Source: UBA830 sp038146925 (GTDB lineage: Bacteria > Pseudomonadota > Alphaproteobacteria > MPNO01 > UBA830). From it: a stretch of DNA of 64,000 nucleotides. The position numbers and the translations under genes are program-made. The notes beneath the pieces are model-generated. The model saw only the letters and a program-made list of their open reading frames with translations, made no database searches and was not told where the DNA came from. The DNA lies in the NCBI GenBank assembly GCA_038146925.1, contig JAYQSP010000011.1:372001-436000 (forward strand). The letters run 5' to 3'. This document shows positions 24,948-33,535 of the stretch, one piece after another. Within the stretch, counting starts at the first letter, position 1. Every line of letters begins with the position of its first letter.

Positions 24948-26287
24948 TCAGATTGCGCCGCTGGAGTCGAGGACGACCAGCAAGACCAGTGCCGGCGCGA
25001 CCAGCCGGACCGCCCAGATCCACAATTCTGCGACGGGAGACGTGGCAAGTCCGGCGCTCTCGACCGCTTCGACCCGCCGCCAGAACCAGCCGATGTAAAG
25101 GCACACCAGAACACCGCCCAGCGGCAGCAGATAGTTCGAGGCCAGTCTGTCGACGAAATCGAGGATTGCGATTTCCCCGATCCGGATGCCGTCGAGCAGC
25201 CCGTAACATAGCGCCGACGGGGTCCCCGCGACGAAAGCGCCGAGCCCCACCAGTATCACGGCGCCGAACCGCCGTTGCCGGCTGCGGTGAATGACGGCCG
25301 CTACCGGGACTTCGAGCAGCGAGACCATCGAGGTGACGGCGGCGGCGATCAGCAGGCCGAAGAAAAAGGCGCCGATGATCGTGCCGCCCGGCATTTTCAG
25401 AAAAATCTGCGGCAGCGTGATGAAGGCGAGTTGCGGGCCGGCCTCCGGGTCGCCGCCGAACGCGAACACGGCCGGAAAAATGGCGAGCCCGGCGATAACC
25501 GCGAAAAGGGTATCCCCGGCGACGATCGCGGTCGCGGCGCGGGGATTTTGATGTCGGAGGTCATGTAGCTGGCATAGGTGATGAAGACGGCCATGCCGAT
25601 TCCGAGCGAAAAAAATGCCTGTCCGACGGCGGCGATATAGACTTGCGGCTCGCCGAAGGCCGCCCAGTCCGGCACGAAAAGGAATTTCCAGCCAGCGGCA
25701 GAACCGGACAGCGTCGATGCGTAGACTGCGAGTACGATGACCACCAGCGCCAGCAACGGCATCAGTATTCGGTTCGCGGCCTCGATTCCGCGCCGGACTC
25801 CGCCCATGACCACCAGCATCGTCGCCGCGATCGCGGCAAACTGCCACGCGACCGGTTCCGCGCCATTGGCGATGAAATCACCGAAGAAGCCGCCATATCC
25901 GTCGGATGCGACCCGCCAGAGGTCGCCGGTCAGGGCGCCGATGAAATATTTCAGCGCCCAGCCGGCGATCACCGAATAGAATCCGAGAATCAGGAAACAG
26001 CCGATGACCGAGACCCATCCGGCATGGGCCCAGCGGGGCGTCCGTCCGTTGGCGGAGAACGCCGCGATGGCGTCTCCTCCGCCGCGCCGCCCCATCGCCA
26101 TCTCTGCCATCACGATCGGCATGCCGACGATCAACACGCATGCCAGATAGATTATGAGAAAAGCGCCGCCGCCGTTTTCGCCGGCGACATAGGAAAACCG
26201 CCAGATGTTTCCAATGCCGACCGCCGAGCCGATGGTGGCCAGGATAAACCCCGTGCTGCTGGCCCATTGTTCGCGCGGGTTCGTCAC
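24948..26287 (-). pseudogene. sodium:neurotransmitter-symporter family transporter, frameshifted
   Basis: The first part starts at a GTG that overlaps the HyuB stop (GTGA) and reads REQWASSTGFILATIGSAVG and GNIWRFSYVAGENGGG, the Na+ and substrate site of the family. The frame breaks near 25541-25544, where a run of four G (plus strand) would need a fifth to join MTSDIKIP to RAATAIVAGDTLFAVIAG in the second frame, which runs to 24948. Joined, it would have about 446 residues and 11 or 12 membrane segments, the family norm. It may be a real loss or a base-calling error. It would import an amino acid or similar for the HyuB upstream. Confidence 0.85.
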
Positions 26288-27957
26288 TTTCGCGATTCGT
26301 AGGCAGCGGCGGCAGTTTCGGGTGTGACATACCCCTCGGCGATATCGCGTGCCAGCGCCGCCGGGTCGCGGTCCTTCGGATCGCCATAGCCGCCGCCGCC
26401 CGCCGTCTGCAGGCTGAAGCGGGTGCCGGGTCCGAAGGTTTCCCGGAACGACGACGGGTACTGTCTTTCCTGCGGCGTGTCCGGCGACAGCAGGAACCGG
26501 CTGTGCGCGCCGTCCCCGCCACCCGCAAGGCCGCTCGGTGCGATGCGGGCACGGTCGGCGCGGTAGACCACGCTGGCGCTGTCCAGCAATTCGTAGTCCC
26601 GACGAAAGGCAAGCCCGCCCCGGAACGCGCCCGCGCCGCCGCTGTCGGGCACCGGTTCGTAACGGGTCACGCGGCAGGGGAACTCGGATTCGATGATTTC
26701 CAGCGGCGTTGCGTAGAGATTGGCCAGATGTGTCGTCACGCCTGTGGCGCCGTCGTGATCCTTCCCCGCGCCGTAGGCGGATCCGAATATTTCGTACTGG
26801 TTGCCCCCGTGAGATCTTTTTTCCGGGCCGGCATTGTCCCAGGCCACCACGATGCTGCCGCCGCTGCCGCCGGCATTGGCGATGGCACGGCCCGGCACGA
26901 ACGGGTCCAGCGCCTGCAGGATTACGTCGACCAGCTTGTGACAGGTCTTCATGTAGGAAGAGCACGGCGCCGGCGGTTCCGGATTGAGAACCGAGCGGTC
27001 GTCGAAATCGAACGACACGACGTCGCGGGCGGCGTCGGAATAGGGGATCGACGGATCGAGGAATCCGATCAGGCTATAAAATACGCAGGCCTCGACCATG
27101 GCGAGCCGCAGATTCGCGGGCCCACGGGTCTGCGGCGCCGAGCCGGTAAAGTCGCAGTGTACCCGACCGTCTTCTACCCGGATCCGGACACGCAGCTTCA
27201 CCGGTTGCGGCACCACACCGTCTCCGTCCATCAGGCCTTCCGAAGCATGTTCGCCGTCGGGGAGCGCTTTTACGGCGGCCCGGAACCGCCGATCCGATGC
27301 GGCGATCACGGCGTCCATCGCCGAGACGAAGATGTCCGCGCCGAACCGGTCGCACAAACGTTTTACGCCGTCGCGGCCGATACCGGTGACGCCGATCTGG
27401 GCGTGCATGTCGCCCAGCACCAGTTCCGCTGCGCGCGAATTGCCGGCGATCAGCCGCTCGAGATCCGTGTTGGGCATGCCGGCTTTGACAATTTTTACCG
27501 GCGGCAGCAGCAGCCCTTCGTGAAACAGTTCCGTCGCCTGGCCCCAGGTGCTTCCGGGCACCGCCCCGCCCATATCCGCCTTGTGCGCAATGGAGGCGGT
27601 AAACGCGACCAGCGCGCCTTCATGAAACATCGGCGTGACCAGCGCCATGTCAGGCAGATGAGGCAGATTTCCTTCATACGGGTGATTGCAGACCAGCGTA
27701 TCGCCGTCGGCCAGTCCGTCTTCTCCGTAGAGACCGAGGATGCGCTGGATCAGGTGAAAATAAACCGGACCGTGAAAAAACATCGGCGGCGCGACGGCCA
27801 GACGCCCCTGCCGGTCGGTGACGACGCAGCTGAAATCCCGCGATTCCCGGACAATCGTCGAATAGCCCGACCGGTAAAACCGGTAATCCATCTCCTCCAT
27901 CAGGCTGGACACGCGATTGCGTACGATCTGGACGGTTACGGGATCGGGACGGGGCAT
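26284..27957 (-). CDS. hydantoinase B/oxoprolinase family protein, without an adjacent A subunit
   Basis: 557 residues, the usual length of HyuB without an extra zinc module. It opens with PDPVTVQIVRNRVSSLMEEM and has CNHPYEGNLPHLPDMALVTP, then GGYGDPKDRDPAALARDI near the end. It shares an operon with the symporter, whose GTG overlaps its stop. No HyuA gene lies beside it; the only other A sequences in the window are the intact one at 20.2 kb and the fragment at 9.5 kb. It may pair with the former or with a gene elsewhere. Confidence 0.9.
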   Translation of the reverse strand: MPRPDPVTVQIVRNRVSSLMEEMDYRFYRSGYSTIVRESRDFSCVVTDRQGRLAVAPPMFFHGPVYFHLIQRILGLYGEDGLADGDTLVCNHPYEGNLPHLPDMALVTPMFHEGALVAFTASIAHKADMGGAVPGSTWGQATELFHEGLLLPPVKIVKAGMPNTDLERLIAGNSRAAELVLGDMHAQIGVTGIGRDGVKRLCDRFGADIFVSAMDAVIAASDRRFRAAVKALPDGEHASEGLMDGDGVVPQPVKLRVRIRVEDGRVHCDFTGSAPQTRGPANLRLAMVEACVFYSLIGFLDPSIPYSDAARDVVSFDFDDRSVLNPEPPAPCSSYMKTCHKLVDVILQALDPFVPGRAIANAGGSGGSIVVAWDNAGPEKRSHGGNQYEIFGSAYGAGKDHDGATGVTTHLANLYATPLEIIESEFPCRVTRYEPVPDSGGAGAFRGGLAFRRDYELLDSASVVYRADRARIAPSGLAGGGDGAHSRFLLSPDTPQERQYPSSFRETFGPGTRFSLQTAGGGGYGDPKDRDPAALARDIAEGYVTPETAAAAYESRK

Positions 27958-28068
27958 GCCCGTATTCTAGGCGGCGAAGAACGGGCAAACCAGCACTGGA
28001 AAACCGGGGCAAGGGGCGTTAACAAGGGCCGCGAAATTCCAACTGCATCCTCAGGAGACCCCAGCGCC

Positions 28069-29752
28069 ATGGCGTCCTACCAGTATGTCTACACCATGCG
28101 GAACCTTACCAAGAACTTCCCGGGCGGCCGCGAGGTCCTGAAGGATGTGACGCTCGCCTTTCTGCCGGGGGCCAAGATCGGCGTGCTGGGCGTCAACGGC
28201 GCCGGCAAGTCGACCCTGATGAAGATCATGGCGGGGGAAGACAAGGAGTTCAACGGGGATGCCTGGGCCGCCGAGGCGGCCGAGGTCGGCATCCTCAAAC
28301 AGGAACCCGATCTCAATCCCGACAAGGACGTTTACGGCAACGTGCTCGAAGGGATGGCGGAAACGCATGCTCTGCTTCAGGAGTTCGAGGAGATCAGCGC
28401 CAAGTTCGCCGAACCCATGGACGACGACGAGATGACGGCCCTGATCGAAAAGCAGGGGGAGCTACAGGAGAAGATCGACGCCGTCGGCGGCTGGGACCTC
28501 GAGCGCAAGCTTGAGATCGCTATGGACGCGCTGCGTTGCCCGCCCAAGGATGCGGATGTCACCAAACTGTCGGGCGGCGAACGCCGCCGTGTCGCGCTGT
28601 GCCGTCTCCTGCTGCGCCAGCCCGACCTGCTGCTGCTCGACGAACCGACCAACCATCTGGACGCTGAATCCGTCGCCTGGCTTGAGCATCATCTGGAAGA
28701 CTACGAGGGCACCGTGGTGGCGGTGACCCATGACAGGTATTTCCTGGACAATGTCGCGGGCTGGATTCTGGAGCTCGATCGCGGGCGAGGGATTCCGTTC
28801 GAAGGTAACTATTCCGGCTGGCTGGAACAGAAACAGAAACGCCTTGCCCAGGAAGAAAAGGCCGAGAAAGCCCGTCAGAAAACCGTCGCGCGCGAACGCG
28901 AATGGATTCAGGCGTCTCCCCGCGCGCGGCAAGCTAAAAATCAGGCGCGAATCACAGCGTACGAGACCCTGCTGGCGGAAGCCAAGGACCGGACACCCGA
29001 TTCGGCGCAGATCATCATCCCGCCGGGCCCCCGGCTGGGCGATCTGGTAATCGAGGCGCAGGGCCTGAACAAGGGGTTCGAAGACCGGTTGCTGATCGAA
29101 AATCTGGATTTCAAGATTCCGCCCGGCGCCATCGTCGGCATCATCGGCGCCAACGGCGCCGGCAAGACGACGTTGTTCCGCATGATCACCGGCGAAGAAA
29201 AGCCGGATTCCGGGACACTCCGTCTGGGCGACACGGTGGAACTGGGGTATGTCGATCAGAGCCGCGACGCGCTGGCCGACGACAAGACCGTCTGGGAGGA
29301 AATTTCCAACGGCGAGGATGTCGTCTACCTGGGCGATAAACAGATGCAGAGCCGCGCCTATTGCGGGGCGTTCAATTTTCGCGGGCCCGACCAGCAGAAA
29401 AATGGTCGGCCAGCTTTCCGGCGGCGAGCGGAACCGGGTACATCTGGCAAAGATGCTAAAGTCACAGGCAAACGTGCTGCTGCTCGACGAACCGACCAAC
29501 GATCTGGATGTCGATACGCTGCGCGCGCTGGAAGACGCACTGCTGGCCTTCGCCGGCTGCGTCATGGTCATCAGTCATGATCGCTGGTTCCTCGACCGCA
29601 TCTGTACGCATATCCTAGCCTTTGAAGGCGACAGCCAGGTCACCTGGTTCGAGGGCAATTACGAGGACTACGAGGAAGACCGGAAACGTCGGCTCGGCGA
29701 CGACGCGGCCAACCCGCGCCGCATCAAGTACAAGCCGCTGGTGCGCGGCTGA
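28069..29752 (+). pseudogene. ettA: energy-dependent translational throttle protein EttA, frameshifted
   Basis: An ABC-F ATPase that binds the ribosomal E site and tunes early elongation according to ATP/ADP. It has two ATP sites: GVNGAGKST (41-49) with LSGGERRRVALCRLL, and a second Walker A at GANGAGKTT with LSGGERNRVHLAKML, linked by a charged P-site tRNA-contacting arm. The frame breaks at 29398-29402, where five A stand in place of the four needed to join DQQK to MVGQLSGGERN. The rest reads to 29752 in the new frame; joined it has about 560 residues, the normal size. All motifs are intact, so a base-calling error is likely. Confidence 0.9.
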
Positions 29753-29764
29753 CTTTCATAAACG

Positions 29765-30370
29765 TTAGTTAGAAGACGTCTTTTTTCGCAGCGCGTTGAT
29801 GAGGCCGGCAACCTTGCCACCGGTCTGGCGGATCACCGATACGAACTCGTCGCGCTGGGTGACGCTCATGCTGATGCCTTCGACCATCACATCCGTGATC
29901 TTGTGCATGTCGTCTTTGGACCGAACGCGCCAGTTGATCTTAACGGAGGGCTGGTTGGGTATGACGATCTCCGACAGAACCAGTGCCTGGGTCGCCGACA
30001 CGTCCCGCGATTGCAGCACGTTGAGTTTCTTGCCGCTCAAATCCTGAAACCGGTTGGCATAGGCCTGAACAACGAACTTTTCGAATAGGCCGATAAATTC
30101 CTTTTTCTCTTCGTCCGTCGCCACGCGCCAGTAACGACCTAGTGTGAACCGGGCGATACGGGGAAGGTCGAAGGCCTCTTCCAGAAGCCCCTTGAAGCGC
30201 TCGATGCGTTCCTGTTCCGAGATGCCTTCCTCGCTGAGGGAAGCAAAAGCCTTGTTGCCCATGTTCCGGATGAAATTCTCCGCTTCCGCGGCTGCGGCAT
30301 GGGCCGGGATCGCAAACAGGAACGCGACTAAAACGTAGGCGCCGAACGCCGGAATTGAAAGGCGACGCAT
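29765..30370 (-). CDS. mlaC: MlaC-family phospholipid-binding periplasmic protein
   Basis: 201 residues with a signal peptide (1-25, ending in PAHAAAA). The mature part has the Ttg2/MlaC pattern FDLPRIARFTLGRYWR and VSATQALVLSEIVI. MlaC carries phospholipids across the periplasm between MlaA at the outer membrane and the MlaFEDB ABC transporter at the inner membrane. The ATG at 30370 starts the signal peptide; the longer upstream frame is not coding. It begins one base after the mlaA stop. The MlaFEDB genes are not in the window. Confidence 0.9.
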   Translation of the reverse strand: MRRLSIPAFGAYVLVAFLFAIPAHAAAAEAENFIRNMGNKAFASLSEEGISEQERIERFKGLLEEAFDLPRIARFTLGRYWRVATDEEKKEFIGLFEKFVVQAYANRFQDLSGKKLNVLQSRDVSATQALVLSEIVIPNQPSVKINWRVRSKDDMHKITDVMVEGISMSVTQRDEFVSVIRQTGGKVAGLINALRKKTSSN

Positions 30371-30371
30371 G

Positions 30372-31201
30372 CTACTTCTCTGTCGGCGGAGCTTTACTTT
30401 GCTGATCGCCGCTGTCACCTTCCGGCACGCTGGAAAGACCGCCCGGAACAGGGCTGATGACGGTCGGCGCGCCATTCCTGATTTCGTCGCGGCGCTTCTG
30501 TCTATATAGACTTCTCACGGTCGCATAGAAGTCCAGCGAGTTTTTCTCCAGATCGTTTATCTGTTCGAAGTTGCGGGCGCGCTTATCTACCGCCGTGCCG
30601 CCGGTTCTGCTCATCCGAAATTCGAACGGCGTAAACCAGGAAAAGGGATCGATCAGCATGTCTGCAAGCAGGCCCACGCCGTCCGCGGGTTCGACGGCCC
30701 AAATATGGGCAAAACCAGATAGGGCCCGGATTCGAATTCCCAAGTGGCGAGCGTCTGTCCGAAATCCTCGTCGTGTTTTTTAATGCCCGCCTCGGCCGCG
30801 AAATCGTTGATTCCGAGAATGCCGATCGTCGAATTCATGGCGAAACGCAGAAGCGTTGTACCGGCCCGGTCGAATTCGCCCTGGAACAGATCGTTCGCAA
30901 ATATCACTGGGCCGCGCAAATTCTGGAAGAAGTTGTGGACGTTCGTCTGCAGCGGATCGGGCACGACTTCGATATATGCCGACGTGAACGGGCGCAGGAC
31001 CGCTTTGTCGAGCGCCAGATTAAAATCGAGCATCGCACGGTTGAACGGCTCATACGGATCGTTCACCTGGTTGAAGGCGGCGACCGCTTCCTTATCCTCG
31101 GGGGGCGGTGCAGTCGCACAACCCGCGAGGAGCATGCCCGCACAAGCGACAGATACAAGAGCGCCAGATATCTGGCGTGTGAATTTACTTAATACGTTCA
31201 C
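30372..31201 (-). pseudogene. mlaA: MlaA (VacJ) outer-membrane lipoprotein, frameshifted
   Basis: It removes phospholipids from the outer leaflet and passes them to MlaC. The N-terminal lipobox LLAGC follows a signal sequence, then NDPYEPFNRAMLDFNLALD and LRGPVIFANDLFQG, the family core. At about 30682-30684 one C (plus strand) is missing: the frame ending at PIFGPSNPR should continue as DGVGLLADMLIDPFSWF, which is found one frame over and runs to 30372. Joined length is about 276 residues. As in ettA, this looks like a single-base length error in an otherwise normal gene. Confidence 0.9.
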
Positions 31202-31247
31202 GGGAAAGCGCCCCTTGGGTCAATTTTAACACTCCACTCAACGCAGT

Positions 31248-31259
31248 GACAAATTTGTC
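31248..31259. promoter_or_regulatory. 12-base perfect palindrome upstream of mlaA
   Basis: GACAAATTTGTC is a perfect inverted repeat, 47 to 58 bases before the mlaA start codon. It could be an operator for a dimeric regulator or overlap the promoter. No matching second copy was noticed nearby. Confidence 0.35.
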
Positions 31260-31572
31260 TCACACGACCAGCACCCTATGCCAAAAACCGACTCGATACA
31301 ATTTTTAACAAACTGCGTGACAATCGTGTTTGCGACACTCAGCAACGTCGACACCTTATGTCCGCCGATGTAAACACAGACTTGAATCCTAACCTCACAC
31401 ACGGTTATGGCGTTGGTAAACTGATCGCGCAAGTGCGGAAGTTTCGAAACGATTAACCTGCATGCGTGGATAGATGCGTTCCTCTTCGCGCAGACAACGC
31501 GTTCCAAACGGTTGAACGAAAATGTTTTTATAAATTCGGCTTAAAAATCCGCGCTTGTCATATTTTGACCGG

Positions 31573-31610
31573 TTATATAATGGTATTCTTATATCTACAT
31601 TTTATAAAAT
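31573..31610. promoter_or_regulatory. AT-rich palindromes before the ArsR/methyltransferase gene
   Basis: ATATAA (31575-31580) and TTATAT (31589-31594) form an inverted repeat with an eight-base spacer, and ATTTTATAAAAT (31599-31610) is a perfect 12-base palindrome ending 24 bases before the ATG at 31635. ArsR-type repressors bind such AT-rich repeats, so self-control of the met operon is likely. The exact operator is inferred. Confidence 0.45.
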
Positions 31611-31634
31611 TTTCGAAACTGACCGGCGCACCGC

Positions 31635-32633
31635 ATGCACGACCTTCTTATACAGCTGAAAGCCGCGGCCGAAGAGACCCGGCTGCGGATCCTAGCGATT
31701 TGCGCTGGCGGCGAATTAACCGTCTCGGAACTCACCCACATCCTGGGCCAGAGCCAGCCGCGGGTTTCCCGGCACCTGAAATTGCTCTGCGATGCAGGTC
31801 TGCTGCACAGGTTCCGGGAAGGCTCCTGGGTGTTCTATCGGCGGGCGGAGGGCTCGGCTGTCGGCGGCGCCGGCCTGGTCGAATCCATACTCAACCGAAT
31901 ACCCGCCACCGATCCGCAGTTCCGGCGCGACATGCAAAGGTTGGCGGAGGTGCGGAAAAGTCGAGAGGCCGTCGCCGAAGCCTATTTCCGAGAAAACGCC
32001 GCCGAATGGGACAGGCTGCGTTCGCTGGATGTCGACGAAGCGGAAGTCGAAGCGAAGATACTCTCCCTGATATCGGGAACGCGCGATCAGAGCATCATCG
32101 ATATCGGGACCGGCACAGGGCGCATTCTGGAACTCTTCGGGCGCACCATCGGGCGGGGCGTCGGTATCGATCTGTCTCATGAAATGCTTGCCCTAGCGCG
32201 CAGCCGTCTCGACAGCGCGGGATTGTGGGAATGTCAGGTGCGCCACGGCGACATGTATCAGTTGCCGGTGGACGACGCGGATTTCGACATCGCGACTTTG
32301 CATCTCGTATTGCACTACGCGGATGATCCGACGGCGGTGATCCAGGAAGCGGCGCGGGCGATGGCACCCGGCGGAAGACTGGTGATCGTGGATTTCGCGC
32401 CCCATGAAGTGGAAGAACTGCGCGACGCGCATGCACACCGGCGGCTGGGGTTTTCGGATCTCGAAATACAGGATTTGCTGACATCGGCAGGCCTGGATCT
32501 GTCGATCATCGATTCTCTGCCGGGCGATCCGCTGACCGTCAAAATCTGGATTGGCGACAAAAAGCCCCGCGATTTGTCCGATTCCGGAGGCGTGTACATC
32601 CCCGCTGCCAGAGAAGAAGGATACGGCTCATGA
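31635..32633 (+). CDS. ArsR-family regulator fused to a methyltransferase domain (SahR-like)
   Basis: 332 residues. Residues 1-75 are an ArsR winged helix (LTVSELTHILGQSQPRVSRH as the recognition region). From about 110 a class I methyltransferase fold follows, with motif I IIDIGTGTGR at 154-163. This architecture, directly before metF and metH, fits SahR, the repressor of methionine-cycle genes that responds to S-adenosylhomocysteine in Proteobacteria. The Cys metal sites of metal-sensing ArsR proteins are absent. Its stop overlaps the metF start by four bases, so all are coexpressed. Whether the methyltransferase domain is catalytic or only senses the ligand is open. Confidence 0.85.
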   Translation: MHDLLIQLKAAAEETRLRILAICAGGELTVSELTHILGQSQPRVSRHLKLLCDAGLLHRFREGSWVFYRRAEGSAVGGAGLVESILNRIPATDPQFRRDMQRLAEVRKSREAVAEAYFRENAAEWDRLRSLDVDEAEVEAKILSLISGTRDQSIIDIGTGTGRILELFGRTIGRGVGIDLSHEMLALARSRLDSAGLWECQVRHGDMYQLPVDDADFDIATLHLVLHYADDPTAVIQEAARAMAPGGRLVIVDFAPHEVEELRDAHAHRRLGFSDLEIQDLLTSAGLDLSIIDSLPGDPLTVKIWIGDKKPRDLSDSGGVYIPAAREEGYGS

Positions 32634-33535
32634 GAGACCGGCATTTACCCGTCTCTCTGCCAGCGACGCCGGTCGACGGCACGAACCTGAAGATCTCGTT
32701 CGAATTCTTTCCGCCGAAAACCGAGAAAATGGCGGAGACGCTGTGGCAGTCTGTCCAGCGGCTGGAGCCGCTGTCGCCGCGTTTCGTGTCGGTCACCTAC
32801 GGTGCGGGGGGCAGCACGCGCGCGCGCACTCATGACACTGTAAACCGGATCAATGCCGAAACATCGCTCTCGGCGGCGGCGCACCTGACCTGCGTCGGAG
32901 CAACGCGTGAGGAAGTGGACGCGGTGGCTCAGGATTACTGGGACGCGGGTATTCGCCATATCGTCGCGCTGCGCGGCGATCCGCCCGACGATAATCCCTA
33001 TACCCCGCATCCCGGCGGATACGACTACGCCGCCGATCTGGTCAGGGGACTCCGCGACGTCGCCGATTTCGAGATCAGCGTCGCGGCGTATCCGGAAACG
33101 CATCCCCAGGCCGCCAGCGCAGAAGACGATCTGGACAATCTGAAACGCAAACTGGACGCGGGCGCAACGCGAGCCATTACGCAGTATTTTTTCGATGTCG
33201 GAACCTATCTCGATTTTCTCGACCGGGTGCGCAAGGCAGGTATAGACGTCGAGATCGTGCCCGGCATTCTGCCGGTCACCAACTTCGCCCAGGTGATGAA
33301 GTTCAGCGCAATGTGCGGCACCACCATGCCCGACTGGATGGAACGGCTTTTCGACGGGCTCGACAACGATCCCGAAACCCGGCGTCTTGTGGCTGCAACT
33401 GCCGCCGCCGAACAATGCCGGCTGCTGCATGCCGAGGGCGTCGACGCCTTTCATTTTTATACCCTGAACCGGGCCGACCTTTCGTTTGCGATCTGCCACA
33501 TCCTCGGTGTTCGCCCGAACGGAGAGACGTCATGA
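32630..33535 (+). CDS. metF: 5,10-methylenetetrahydrofolate reductase
   Basis: 301 residues, normal for MetF. It reduces methylene-THF to methyl-THF with FAD and NADH, making the methyl donor for MetH. Motifs: SFEFFPPKTEKM at the N-terminus with the catalytic Glu, VSVTYGAGGSTRART, HLTCVGATREE, ALRGDPP, and GILPVTNFAQVMKF. The start overlaps the regulator stop and the stop overlaps the metH start (ATGA in both), a tightly coupled operon. Confidence 0.96.
   Translation: MRDRHLPVSLPATPVDGTNLKISFEFFPPKTEKMAETLWQSVQRLEPLSPRFVSVTYGAGGSTRARTHDTVNRINAETSLSAAAHLTCVGATREEVDAVAQDYWDAGIRHIVALRGDPPDDNPYTPHPGGYDYAADLVRGLRDVADFEISVAAYPETHPQAASAEDDLDNLKRKLDAGATRAITQYFFDVGTYLDFLDRVRKAGIDVEIVPGILPVTNFAQVMKFSAMCGTTMPDWMERLFDGLDNDPETRRLVAATAAAEQCRLLHAEGVDAFHFYTLNRADLSFAICHILGVRPNGETS

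Larger units (their letters stand above)
31202..31634. other. divergent intergenic region between mlaA and the met operon
   Basis: 433 bases, clearly more AT-rich than its surroundings, above all from 31500 to 31620. A minus-strand open frame of 89 codons (31238-31507) has no ribosome site or family pattern and is not called. Promoters for both divergent units must lie here. Palindromes are listed separately. No known riboswitch fold was recognised. Confidence 0.6.

Noticed and set aside
29398..29402. Programmed ribosomal frameshift in ettA
   Set aside because: The needed shift is +1 at a plain A run with no stop codon, internal ribosome-site stimulator or known precedent in ettA. A base-length error is simpler, with two similar ones nearby.
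26503..29580. 1025-residue open frame on the plus strand
   Set aside because: Its first half is the antisense of HyuB and only the part from 28069 matches a protein family (EttA). Long antisense frames are common in GC-rich DNA.
31238..31507. 89-codon minus-strand frame between mlaA and the met operon
   Set aside because: No ribosome site, family pattern or coding base bias; the region is AT-rich regulatory DNA.
31380..31634. SAM or cobalamin riboswitch before the met operon
   Set aside because: No conserved riboswitch core or matching paired elements were found, and an ArsR-type regulator gene heads the operon, which explains the control.
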